Shown here: piece by piece, positions 56,530 to 64,000 of the stretch
How positions within the stretch are numbered: the stretch's first letter is position 1
Layout of the letters: every line of letters begins with the position of its first letter
NCBI RefSeq assembly: GCF_029689945.1
Contig: NZ_CP121451.1
Location: 5,146,001-5,210,000 of the forward strand
Length of the DNA stretch: 64,000 bases
Direction: 5' to 3'
Origin: Paenibacillus amylolyticus
GTDB lineage: Bacteria > Bacillota > Bacilli > Paenibacillales > Paenibacillaceae
The notes under the pieces: generated by a model
The model's input: only the letters and a program-made list of their open reading frames with translations
Database searches by the model: none
Told to the model about the DNA's origin: nothing
Program-made: the position numbers and the translations under genes

Positions 56530-56623
56530 ATCTAAAAGCCTCGCTTCATTGGATTACGATCAATTATCATCGTATCAAATTGAAGCGAGGCCGTATGTGG
56601 TTAAATGTTGGGAAATGCGAAGC

Positions 56624-57223
56624 TTACTTGTGTACTTTTACGCGCTCTTCAATCGGTTGGAATTCTTTCTCACCTGGTGTTGCCGTTGGTTTACCAAATG
56701 GCATCTGTGCAACCAATCTCCAGTTCTCAGGAATGTTCCATTCTTGCTTCACTTTTTCGTCAATCAACGGATTGTAGTGCTGCAAAGTTGCACCCAGACC
56801 TTCTTGTTCCAGAGCAGTCCAGATGACCAGTTGCAACATACCGTTGGATTGGTTCGCCCAGATCGGGAAGTTATCTGCATAAGCTGCAAAATTTTGTTGA
56901 AGCTGTGCGATCACATTGTTATCTTCAAAGAAGAGAACCGTACCATATCCGCTGCGGAATCCAGTCATTTTCTCTGCTGTGGATTTGAAGGCTTCTTCAT
57001 TGCCTACCACTTCACGCAAAATTTCTTCTGTGTGATTCCACAATTTATCATGTTGTTCACCGAGCAATACAACGGCACGGGATGTTTGAGAGTTAAATGC
57101 AGTTGGTGTGTATTTCACCGCTTCTTCTACGATTTCCTGGATTTTAGCATCCGAAATTGTAGATTCCTTGCTGATTCCATAATAAGATCTTCTGTTTTTC
57201 AACGCATCAAAAAAAGTAGTCAT
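56624..57223 (-). CDS. Nitroreductase family protein
   Basis: 199 residues. FMN-binding N-terminus FFDALKNRRSYYGISKES and the conserved TPTAFNSQTSRAVVLLGE; later GMLQLVIWTALEQEGLGATLQHYNP and QMPFGKPTATPGEKEF. This matches the NfsB/YfhC-like nitroreductases. Reduces nitroaromatics or quinones with NAD(P)H. An upstream GGGAGGCGAATAAGA site and its own leader suggest a single-gene transcript. Confidence 0.92.
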   Translation of the reverse strand: MTTFFDALKNRRSYYGISKESTISDAKIQEIVEEAVKYTPTAFNSQTSRAVVLLGEQHDKLWNHTEEILREVVGNEEAFKSTAEKMTGFRSGYGTVLFFEDNNVIAQLQQNFAAYADNFPIWANQSNGMLQLVIWTALEQEGLGATLQHYNPLIDEKVKQEWNIPENWRLVAQMPFGKPTATPGEKEFQPIEERVKVHK

Positions 57224-57391
57224 TCTTATTCGCCTCCCAAAATTTTTTATTCATTTGCCAACACAGTAACTATAATATAGTAACATACATTAGTCAACAA
57301 ACTATTTTATTTTCACTAAATATATTTTCGACAAAAAGTGACAGATGTATGACTAAAGCAGTATGCTCAAATCAGCCATTGGAGCTACCCT

Positions 57392-57643
57392 TCACTCGCT
57401 ACCCTTTTTGCGATAATCCGCCCGATATTTCTCTTCGGTAGACGAGTTGCTTTTCGTCTGATCCTTATTCTTCTCTTCCTGAGCCTCCATATTCAAATCT
57501 TCCATCGGAATTGGATCTACAGTCTGTTCCTCTTCATATTGATCAAGCAGACTTTCGTGCTCTGTCTTATATTGTTCGGGATTGTCACGGGATTGATCCT
57601 GACAGGTATCGCTATTATTCTGATCCGGTGTGCGCTGTTTCAT
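57392..57643 (-). CDS. Small acidic hydrophilic protein, 83 residues
   Basis: Almost wholly charged and polar (Gln/Glu/Asp/Lys), no hydrophobic core: begins KQRTPDQNNSDTCQDQSRDN, ends STEEKYRADYRKKGSE. GAGGAGG lies about 8 bases before the ATG. Likely disordered. No family recognised; a functional gene is supported mainly by the ribosome binding site and composition. Confidence 0.55.
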   Translation of the reverse strand: MKQRTPDQNNSDTCQDQSRDNPEQYKTEHESLLDQYEEEQTVDPIPMEDLNMEAQEEKNKDQTKSNSSTEEKYRADYRKKGSE

Positions 57644-57736
57644 GCATAATCGCCTCCTCTGGGTTCATTACCTTTCTTTACCTTTTATGCACGCCCTCTA
57701 AACACAGGGATAGACATTGCTCGAACCAAAATCAAC

Positions 57737-57766
57737 AAAAAAAGCCAACCAGACAAGCTGGTCAGC
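57737..57766 (-). terminator. Terminator of the AraC gene at 57780
   Basis: GCTGACCAG and CTGGTTGGC pair around CTTGT on the minus strand, followed by TTTTTTT. It lies 14 bases after the stop. Confidence 0.88.
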
Positions 57767-57779
57767 TCACAGAAGTTTT

Positions 57780-58643
57780 CTACGATTGGCGATGCAATTG
57801 GGTACGATACAGATCCGGCGAACATCCCACACTTTGTTTGAACATCCGACTAAAATGCGAAAGGCGTTTGAAGCCGGACAAGCGGCTTGCTTCCGTCACG
57901 GTGATCTCCGGTTGGAACTGAAACAATAGCTTCGCCTGATTAATGCGACGGTCATACAGGTATTTGAATATCGTCAAACCTGTCATTTCTTTAAACATGC
58001 CGGCCAGATATGGCTTGGACAGATGTAATTCCAGTGCCAAATCATCCAGACCAATATCCTTCATATAATGGGTGTCCACATAACGAATAATATGCTGAAC
58101 ATGCCGCTCCTTCTCCGATGAAGGAAGTTGTTCTTCAACATCGCCCTGGCAGATACCCGCTACAAAATACAACAGATCACACAATCTGACATTCATTCGC
58201 TCCTGTCTGAACGTACTCTCACTTTGAGACAGACGATGAAGATCATGCAATAAAGCTTCAAATTCGGAGCGACTATCTCCCGTCAGATTGACTCGGCAAT
58301 TTCGGAGTTCTTCGAATGGCCTCAGAACCTCAACCAGACGGTCCGGATGCAGACTGCTGCGAATGGCAGACGGATCAAAATGCAATGTACTTCGCTCATA
58401 GGCACTGCCAGGCCTCGGATGTGGTCGATGAAGAGTCAAACCATGCATTAACACCAGATCACCCGGCTCCAGATTGTATACCCGGTCTCCAATAATATAC
58501 GTACATTCTCCCTCATGAAAATAATAAATCTCATAGTGTGGATGTGAATGGAATCCATCTGACTTTCCCGGATCAAATGTATTTGTGGAACGGTAACTAT
58601 ACTCCAGTGAAGCACTAAATTGCATCATGCTCGGCACATTCAT
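57780..58643 (-). CDS. AraC-family transcriptional regulator
   Basis: About 287 residues. N-terminal cupin with HSHPHYEIYYFHEGECTYIIGD and LEPGDLVLMHGLTLHRPHP; C-terminal DNA-binding domain (LDDLALELHLSKPYLAGMFK; VTEASRLSGFKRLSHFSRMFK). AGGAGG is 3 bases before ATG 58643, so a slightly later start (GTG 58637) is possible. It lies upstream of no obvious target; the glutathione peroxidase gene lies upstream on the same strand. Confidence 0.85.
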   Translation of the reverse strand: MNVPSMMQFSASLEYSYRSTNTFDPGKSDGFHSHPHYEIYYFHEGECTYIIGDRVYNLEPGDLVLMHGLTLHRPHPRPGSAYERSTLHFDPSAIRSSLHPDRLVEVLRPFEELRNCRVNLTGDSRSEFEALLHDLHRLSQSESTFRQERMNVRLCDLLYFVAGICQGDVEEQLPSSEKERHVQHIIRYVDTHYMKDIGLDDLALELHLSKPYLAGMFKEMTGLTIFKYLYDRRINQAKLLFQFQPEITVTEASRLSGFKRLSHFSRMFKQSVGCSPDLYRTQLHRQS

Positions 58644-58703
58644 GCACCTCCTGTTCGGAAGAGGGACGCGTGTCATGTCCCTGTAGGATATATGAAAGTG
58701 AAA

Positions 58704-59252
58704 TTATAGAAGCTGCTTGATACTTTCTTGAATCTCGTCGATGGAGTCGATAGGTTCGAAACGTCTGACCACATGGCCCTCTGCATCAATCAGGAATTTT
58801 GTGAAATTCCATTTGATCGCATCGCCATGTAACCATTCTGGTGCTTTATCGGCCACCATCAATTTTAATAGTTTGGCCTGTATATCTGTTTCATCAAAAC
58901 CAGCAAAAGGCCCTGATCTTTTCAAAAAGTCGTAGAGCGGGTGCGCCGCTTCTCCATTCACATCCAGTTTGGAGAACATCGGAAATTTCACACCATAGTT
59001 AATCTGGCAAAAGGATTCTGCTTCCGAGCTACTTCCAGGCTCTTGCTCTGCAAACTGGTTGCACGGGAAACCGATAATCTGAAGTCCTTGATCCTTGTAC
59101 TGGTCATACAGCTTCTGCATGTCATCAAACTGGTGCGTATATTTACATTTGCTTGCCGTGTTTACGATGAGCACAGGTTTTCCTTCATATTGATAGAGCG
59201 GGAATCGCTCACCACTGGTTCGGGTTACAGTAAAGTCGTAGATGGTTGGCAT
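58704..59252 (-). CDS. Glutathione peroxidase family protein (second copy)
   Basis: 182 residues from ATG 59252, which follows GAGGTG; the frame is open to 59297. Active site VNTASKCKYTHQFDDM with catalytic Cys, IIGFPCNQFAEQEPGS and IKWNFTKFLID. It is the paralogue of the protein at 18635, with which it shares the NTASxCxYxxQF context. Reduces peroxides, probably with thioredoxin. It is followed 60 bases later by the AraC gene on the same strand. Confidence 0.9.
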   Translation of the reverse strand: MPTIYDFTVTRTSGERFPLYQYEGKPVLIVNTASKCKYTHQFDDMQKLYDQYKDQGLQIIGFPCNQFAEQEPGSSSEAESFCQINYGVKFPMFSKLDVNGEAAHPLYDFLKRSGPFAGFDETDIQAKLLKLMVADKAPEWLHGDAIKWNFTKFLIDAEGHVVRRFEPIDSIDEIQESIKQLL

Positions 59253-59355
59253 AAGTCTAGTGCACCTCGCGATAGTTATGTAGTCATACAGCATCATATG
59301 TCATTGTTCATTATATACGAAGTTTGAACTATTGTATTGCGGAAGATTGCCGGGA

Positions 59356-59834
59356 TTATGATTGCAAAGCTACATATATATCTATTTCATTATTGGGACT
59401 TTCCGGCTCATAACGCTCATCCCAGATTTCAAAATCATAACATTTCGGTTCATGTCCCGTCTCACCAAGATACTGTCCGTATATATAATCATATGTATCA
59501 CCAATCTCTGACTCAATTCCTCTATGCGTACACGTCGCATACTGGCTGACAGGGACGTCATGACTTATCATCCCGGTTGGGACGTTCTCCAAACTGGTTA
59601 CTGCATATCCTATCAGATGTGTGAACTTATCGACCTTTGCGTTAAAATCCTCATTCATCGGATAGATCTGTATCAACATGATGTTGTCATTTTTTCGATG
59701 TTGAATTTCCTTCTTCTCTCCAATAGCTTATCGTAATGGCTCTTGCCCAGCCCCGATTCGAACTCTTCTACAGTCGCTTCCAGTGAATATCCTACAACGT
59801 GAAAAGCAGGCAAAGTAACAATTTTCATTTCCAA
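59356..59834 (-). CDS. GyrI-like/AraC effector-binding domain protein, frameshifted
   Basis: The merged protein of about 158 residues starts at TTG 59834 (GGAGG 8 bases upstream), reads KIVTLPAFHVVGYSLEATVEEFE, then crosses a break in TTTTTT at 59690-59695 (one base added: NIEKNDNIMLIQIYPMN) into TSLENVPTGMISHDVPVSQYAT and CYDFEIWDERYEPES. This is the stand-alone effector-binding (GyrI/SOUL-like) fold found after some AraC activators. It may bind a hydrophobic small molecule or sequester a drug. No DNA-binding domain is attached. Confidence 0.78.
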
Positions 59835-59889
59835 AAGAATCGCCTCCAATGGGTAAACTCAGATCATGGATTAATTCTCCTTTTCAACA

Positions 59890-59935
59890 GAAAACCCTTC
59901 TGCCGCGAAAATTTACTCGTTCAGCAAAAGGGTTA
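59890..59935 (-). terminator. Terminator of the second sugar ABC operon
   Basis: AACCCTTTTGC and GCAGAAGGGTTTT pair on the minus strand around a 25-base loop. It lies 35 bases after the permease stop. Confidence 0.78.
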
Positions 59936-59969
59936 TATTATGGAACCACATTGAACATTGATAGCAGCT

Positions 59970-60866
59970 TCAGCCCTTCACAGCACTTCCAGCCACGCCC
60001 TGGATGATATAATGCTGCCCCACCAGAAAGACGATAATCATCGGAATAATGCCTGCCGTGGCAGCGGCCATCATACCGTTGTAGTCGACATTGTTCTCCA
60101 GTATAAAGTTCTGCAGTCCAAGCGGCACGGTGTACAGGTCTTTATCGATCAGGAACACGAGCGCATTCTCATAATCATTCCAGTGCCAGGAGAAATCAAT
60201 GATCGCCAGTGTAGCCAGCGCCGGCTTCGCCAAGGGCAGAATCAGCCTGAAGAATATGCGCAGGTGACCGGCACCGTCGATAAACGCCGCTTCCGAGATC
60301 TCCGAAGGCACTGACAGGAAGAATTGCCGCAGCATAAACACCCCAAAGATCGTGAACATTCCGGGCAGGATCAAGGCCCAGTGTGTATTATATATGCCTA
60401 CCCATTCAAACATCAGAAACTTGGGCACAAAGAGCACCTGCGGCGGCACCATCATCATCGAGAGATAAATCAGGAACAGTGTCTCTCGACCTTTGAATTG
60501 AATTCGTGCAAAACCATAGGCTGCAAACGCCGAAAGAAATACAGCACCGATTGTGCTAATTAGCGATATTTTCAACGAGTTCAGATAATATGTTGCAAAG
60601 GTATTCGCCCCACTCCACACCTTGATATGATGCTCCCAGTTCAGGCTGGAGGGTATCCACTGGATCGGGTAGGTGAATACGTCTGCAGGAGATTTGAACG
60701 ACGTGCTGATCATCCAGATAAACGGCATAATCATCAGCAAAGCAAATCCGGACATCAGAAGTGTCAGTATGATCTTCCGAATCTGGGTCATAGACTCCCT
60801 GCGGACTTTAATTTTAGGTGATTGCGGAACTACAGGTGTCACGTTCGCAGCATTTAATTTCTCCAT
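59970..60866 (-). CDS. CUT1 sugar ABC transporter permease (MalG type)
   Basis: 298 residues, six helices after a cytoplasmic N-terminus. SGFALLMIMPFIWMISTSFKS is the first helix; the ATPase-docking loop reads ISEAAFIDGAGHLRIFFRLILPL; the C-terminus is IIQGVAGSAVKG as in MalG/UgpE relatives. GGGGAGGG precedes the ATG. It is the distal gene of SBP-permease-permease, 18 bases after the preceding permease. Confidence 0.93.
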   Translation of the reverse strand: MEKLNAANVTPVVPQSPKIKVRRESMTQIRKIILTLLMSGFALLMIMPFIWMISTSFKSPADVFTYPIQWIPSSLNWEHHIKVWSGANTFATYYLNSLKISLISTIGAVFLSAFAAYGFARIQFKGRETLFLIYLSMMMVPPQVLFVPKFLMFEWVGIYNTHWALILPGMFTIFGVFMLRQFFLSVPSEISEAAFIDGAGHLRIFFRLILPLAKPALATLAIIDFSWHWNDYENALVFLIDKDLYTVPLGLQNFILENNVDYNGMMAAATAGIIPMIIVFLVGQHYIIQGVAGSAVKG

Positions 60867-60884
60867 ATCGAATCCCTCCCCTCC

Positions 60885-61766
60885 TTAATAGTGAACCCAA
60901 CGTTTCTGACCGAGCCACTGCAATACAGTGAAGATCATGATGATGGCAAAGAGCGCCCAGCTAATGGCAGCAGCGTATCCCATCTCGTAGTAGCGGAAGG
61001 CATTCTGGTAGATAAAGAGCGACAGTACCGTTGTACTGTTTCCCGGCCCACCCTGAGTTATGGCCTGAATAATGCCAAAGTTTTTGATCGTCATAATCAG
61101 CCCTGTAATCAGCAGCAAAAAGGTAGTCGGGCTTACCAGCGGCCAGATCACTTGGCGTATCGTCTGCCATGGACGGGCTCCATCAATTCGTGCTGCCTCG
61201 ACCAATTCTTCCGGGATTTCCTGCAACGCGGCCAGATAGATGATCATGTTGTAACCCAGCATGAACCAGATCCAGATGATATCAATCGCGTACATGGACC
61301 ATTCGGTTGTCGATAACCAGCCCGGTGGATTCGTAATACCAATGCCACGCAAGAAACCGTTAATTGGCCCTGACGATGGCTGGAATAACAACATCCAGAC
61401 AAAGGCGATGGCAACACCGCTGGTGATATAGGGCATGAAATAGAGGGCGCGCAGCGTTTTTTGCCAGTACACCGACTTGTTCAGCGCCACCGCCACGATA
61501 AATGCCAACCCCATCGATATTGGAACCGCTAACAAAAATACAAATGTATTTCGAAGAGCCACCCCAAACAGATCATCATTCATCATTCGGCGGATATTGT
61601 CCAGCCCCACAAAATTCGTCTCTGGGCTCATGAATTTGTAATCCGTGAACATGAGATAGAACGAATAGACAGCCGGTATAATAAAAAACAACAGCACGCC
61701 AATCATATTGGGCCCAATAAACAGATACCCGAGCCTGCTCTGCCGTTTCATCCAGGATTTATGCAT
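60885..61766 (-). CDS. CUT1 sugar ABC transporter permease (MalF/UgpA type)
   Basis: About 293 residues. LGYLFIGPNMIGVLLFFIIPAV is the first helix; EAA loop LVEAARIDGARPWQTIRQVIWPL; ITQGGPGNSTTVLSLFIYQNAF is the typical UgpA extracellular region. GGGGGAG and AAGGAG lie just before ATG 61766. A 270-base gap with weak hairpin potential (about 61995-62025) separates it from the binding-protein gene, which could allow higher expression of the latter. Confidence 0.93.
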   Translation of the reverse strand: MHKSWMKRQSRLGYLFIGPNMIGVLLFFIIPAVYSFYLMFTDYKFMSPETNFVGLDNIRRMMNDDLFGVALRNTFVFLLAVPISMGLAFIVAVALNKSVYWQKTLRALYFMPYITSGVAIAFVWMLLFQPSSGPINGFLRGIGITNPPGWLSTTEWSMYAIDIIWIWFMLGYNMIIYLAALQEIPEELVEAARIDGARPWQTIRQVIWPLVSPTTFLLLITGLIMTIKNFGIIQAITQGGPGNSTTVLSLFIYQNAFRYYEMGYAAAISWALFAIIMIFTVLQWLGQKRWVHY

Positions 61767-62036
61767 ATGCTCCCCCACTCCTTAACATCTGTTCTGGAAT
61801 TAAGCATAACAAGATGTCCTTTCACTTTTAAGGAACATAACCCCGTTCCTGGTATCACAGAACTATGTATTTTGGCAGTGACCTTCGAGATGAAAATAAC
61901 ATGGAATTGTTCTATTCCTTTAGTCCGGATAGCCCTGGCTCATGTCATATCTCTAATGCTCTTTTTGGTCTATTGCTTATATAAAAAGAAAAACTGCCCC
62001 AATGGGAACGGTCTTTGGACTCATTGTCTCTACATT

Positions 62037-63351
62037 CTATTGATTCTGCTTCAGCCAGTCATTATGACGTTTGACCATGTTCTGTACCGTAACTTCGGCA
62101 GTCTGGTTCCCAAGGAAGAACTTTTCATACTCCTGTGCACGCAGATCGACCAATTCCTGTGCAATACTGCGGACAAACGTAGGTGTCTTATCACCATACA
62201 ACACGAATTCAAGTGACTCTTTGTCATAAGAATCGGCATAATCGCCCAGCAGATGATCAATAGCCGTCTGTTGATCAACTGCATTCGAGGACGGCAGGCG
62301 GCCACCCGAGCCATCGGCATCATTCCACCATCCGCATACCATTTCAGGAACTCCCATGCGGCTTCTTTATTTTTCGACTTGGAATTGATCGCAATAAAGT
62401 CACCCAGTCCCCCACTCTTCACCATATCCGCTTCCTGTGCAACCAGTCTCGGTACAGGGGCAAAGGCGATTTTCCAATCCCGAGGGAATTCGGTCATATT
62501 GTTCGACGTGCGGATCAGCCATTCACCGATATTAATCATGGCAGACTCGCCGCCAAGGAACATGTTCTCCACCGGCATTTTGGAAGTCAACTGCTCACCA
62601 AGTGGTGGCGTGGTTGCATCCTCCTTCATCATTCCGTTCAACGTCTCCAGCCATTTGGTAACGAGCGGATCGTCAAGGTTGGAGGTTCCGTCCGCCTTAA
62701 CATAGCCGTTCTTCACCAGAACGGAGTCGAGCGGGTCCACATAGGAAGCGGTATGCTGCACCAATCCGTACTTGAACCCAGCGGACTTCAGCTTGAGCGC
62801 ATATTCACGGGCTTCATCCCAGGTCCAGGCTGTAGGTACGCTCAGTCCGGCCTGATCAAGCGCTTTCATATTTAACGCGAAGAAGGCAGCGTTTTCTTGG
62901 TCGGCATCCCGTAGTATTTGCCATCCACTTTCCAGGAAGCCGCATCTTCACCCATTTTCTCATCAATGTTGTAGTCGGTGAACTCGCTTAGATCCAGAGC
63001 TGTTCCGCCTTTGATGCGTTTGTCCAGATTGGTGAGGGTATAGTTGACATACAGGTCAACGTTCTGACCGGTGGACAGCGCTGTATCCAACTTCAGGTTG
63101 CCATCATCATCATTCACAAACCGCACATATTCCACCTGAATATCCGGATGCTCCGCATTCCAGGTATCCACGACTTCCTGCGGACCATTCTCGGGCGGCA
63201 CCGCGCCCCACATGGTGAGCTTCACTTTTCCCGTCGCCGCTCCACCTCCGTTATCTCCACCGTTCGTCTCATTTTTACCAACACAGCCGGCAAGCAAGCC
63301 CAGCATCAGCGCACCTACGATTAACCCGGTTAATCCTTTTCTGATTCTCAT
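62037..63351 (-). CDS. Sugar ABC transporter substrate-binding lipoprotein, frameshifted twice
   Basis: Merged length is about 439 residues. Lipoprotein signal LIVGALMLGLLAGCVGKNE, then family 1 solute-binding domain (KVKLTMWGAVPPENGPQEVVD, WTWDEAREYALKLKSAGFKYG, AAWEFLKWYADGGMM). One base is missing from TTTT at 62892-62895 (corrected PTKKNAAFFALNMKALD) and another near 62300-62310 (corrected ARVAALPSSNAVDQQ). GGGAGG lies 12 bases before ATG 63351. It captures a sugar for the two permeases downstream. Confidence 0.88.
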
Positions 63352-63522
63352 CTGGTCACATGACCTCCCTGAATTGAAAGTGTACCTTCCGTTACATCGT
63401 AGCAGGGACCTTGCTGGGTTCATAAGATACATATCCATGATTTGAATGGAACAAAAATACGGATTTTACTCTACCTTGTCTAAACACTTGGGTACACATA
63501 TTCCTTCTATTCATCCTGTGCG

Positions 63523-64000
63523 TCATGAGCGGTGGCGATATTGGCTGGGCGTGTAACCGGTCCAGCGCTTAAATATTTTGATAAAATAATTATCGCTTCC
63601 GAATCCTACCCGGTAACCAATCTCCTGTACAGGAAGATCCGTCTCGCGCAAGTATTCAGCCGCTTTCTCCATCCGTACCCCATGCAGGTAATGAATCAAG
63701 GTATGACCGGTTTTCTTTTTGAACAAAGCACTCACATAATTCTCGCCCATCATCACATATCGTGACATGGATTTGACGGTAATGTCCTGATCGTAGTGCT
63801 GTCCAATGTACTCAATGATTTTGCTAATCTCCGGATGCTTCACAACCGGCTCACGCACAGGTATGAACGGAAGATCCGTATCAGACGACTGCGCAGAAGA
63901 GACAGTAATAGAATCAGGTGAAGCTGGCGTTGAAGTGAGAACCGGTGTGGATGATGGCACTTCATGATGAGTTGTTTCTATGCGGGCTTCCGCCGAAGCT
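63523..64000 (-). CDS. YesN-type response regulator or AraC regulator, C-terminal part
   Basis: The frame is open to the end of the window. About 100 C-terminal residues are an AraC-type domain: ITVKSMSRYVMMGENYVSALFK, then VQEIGYRVGFGSDNYFIKIFKRWTGYTP. Before it is a Ser/Thr/Pro-rich linker (LTSTPASPDSITVSSAQSS). Its position upstream of an SBP-permease-permease operon fits a YesN-like response regulator, but the receiver domain would lie outside the window and is not seen. Confidence 0.8.
   Translation of the reverse strand, partial: ASAEARIETTHHEVPSSTPVLTSTPASPDSITVSSAQSSDTDLPFIPVREPVVKHPEISKIIEYIGQHYDQDITVKSMSRYVMMGENYVSALFKKKTGHTLIHYLHGVRMEKAAEYLRETDLPVQEIGYRVGFGSDNYFIKIFKRWTGYTPSQYRHRS

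Noticed and set aside
1..64000. CRISPR arrays, tRNA or rRNA genes, prophage or integron
   Set aside because: No regularly spaced short repeats, no cloverleaf or ribosomal RNA sequence and no integrase, capsid or transposase gene was seen on reading both strands.

Overview
The window looks like a chromosomal segment of a Paenibacillus-type Firmicute. Support comes from strong AGGAGG-type ribosome binding sites, many short Rho-independent terminators, CcpA-like cre sites, YesM/YesN-type two-component systems beside CUT1 sugar ABC transporters, many AraC regulators, an SLH-anchored GH18 protein, a CYP102A-type self-sufficient P450, and DUF3243/DUF2500 Firmicute proteins. No rRNA, tRNA, CRISPR, prophage, transposase or integrase was seen. 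Assignment to the genus is inference.

Layout. 1-1.1 kb: unrecognised partial gene. 1.4-4.2 kb: minus-strand operon AraC-RidA-GNAT-APH, divergent from a Gfo/Idh oxidoreductase with a cre-like site between (4.3-5.6). 5.7-14.0: plus-strand sugar operon of histidine kinase, response regulator, two permeases, binding lipoprotein and six-hairpin-type glycosidase. 15.1-18.3: CYP102A P450-reductase fusion with a palindromic candidate operator upstream, then a glutathione peroxidase. 19.4-25.1: rhamnulokinase, DeoR regulator and lutABC lactate genes. 25.1-27.6: DUF2500 protein and oligopeptidase F. 28.0-31.3: hxlA-hxlB-hxlR (ribulose monophosphate formaldehyde fixation) and a YkgB-type 6-phosphogluconolactonase. 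31.5-36.5: AEC transporter, DUF2062 membrane protein, DeoR-OsmC pair, old-yellow-enzyme and a SRAP protein lacking several catalytic residues. 36.7-38.0: small secreted HExxH protease and lipoprotein. 38.1-41.2: AraC/GH42 beta-galactosidase pair. 41.2-43.2: Fur-controlled AraC and iron-siderophore binding lipoprotein. 43.3-47.2: GH2 beta-mannosidase and LacI regulator. 47.3-59.8: DMT exporter/LysR, TPR protein, heme O synthase, small proteins, flavin reductase, GH18-SLH protein, nitroreductase, AraC, a second glutathione peroxidase and a GyrI-like domain protein. 59.9-64.0: a second CUT1 sugar ABC operon with its YesN-type regulator running off the end.

Two window-wide features stand out. First, about two dozen genes or gene parts are split by single-base frameshifts, mostly one base missing from a G or A run; the two halves always rejoin into normal family-length proteins. 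This points to sequencing or assembly error rather than gene decay, so I give merged coordinates. Second, a repeat of about 190-235 bp with terminal inverted repeats and nested internal palindromes occurs at five intergenic places, with a sixth partial copy, and resembles a MITE. A second, 144-bp inverted-repeat element lies near 52.4 kb.

Taken together the segment is mostly carbohydrate scavenging (rhamnose, mannosides, galactosides, two unidentified sugars), with lactate oxidation, formaldehyde fixation, iron uptake and peroxide or electrophile defence.
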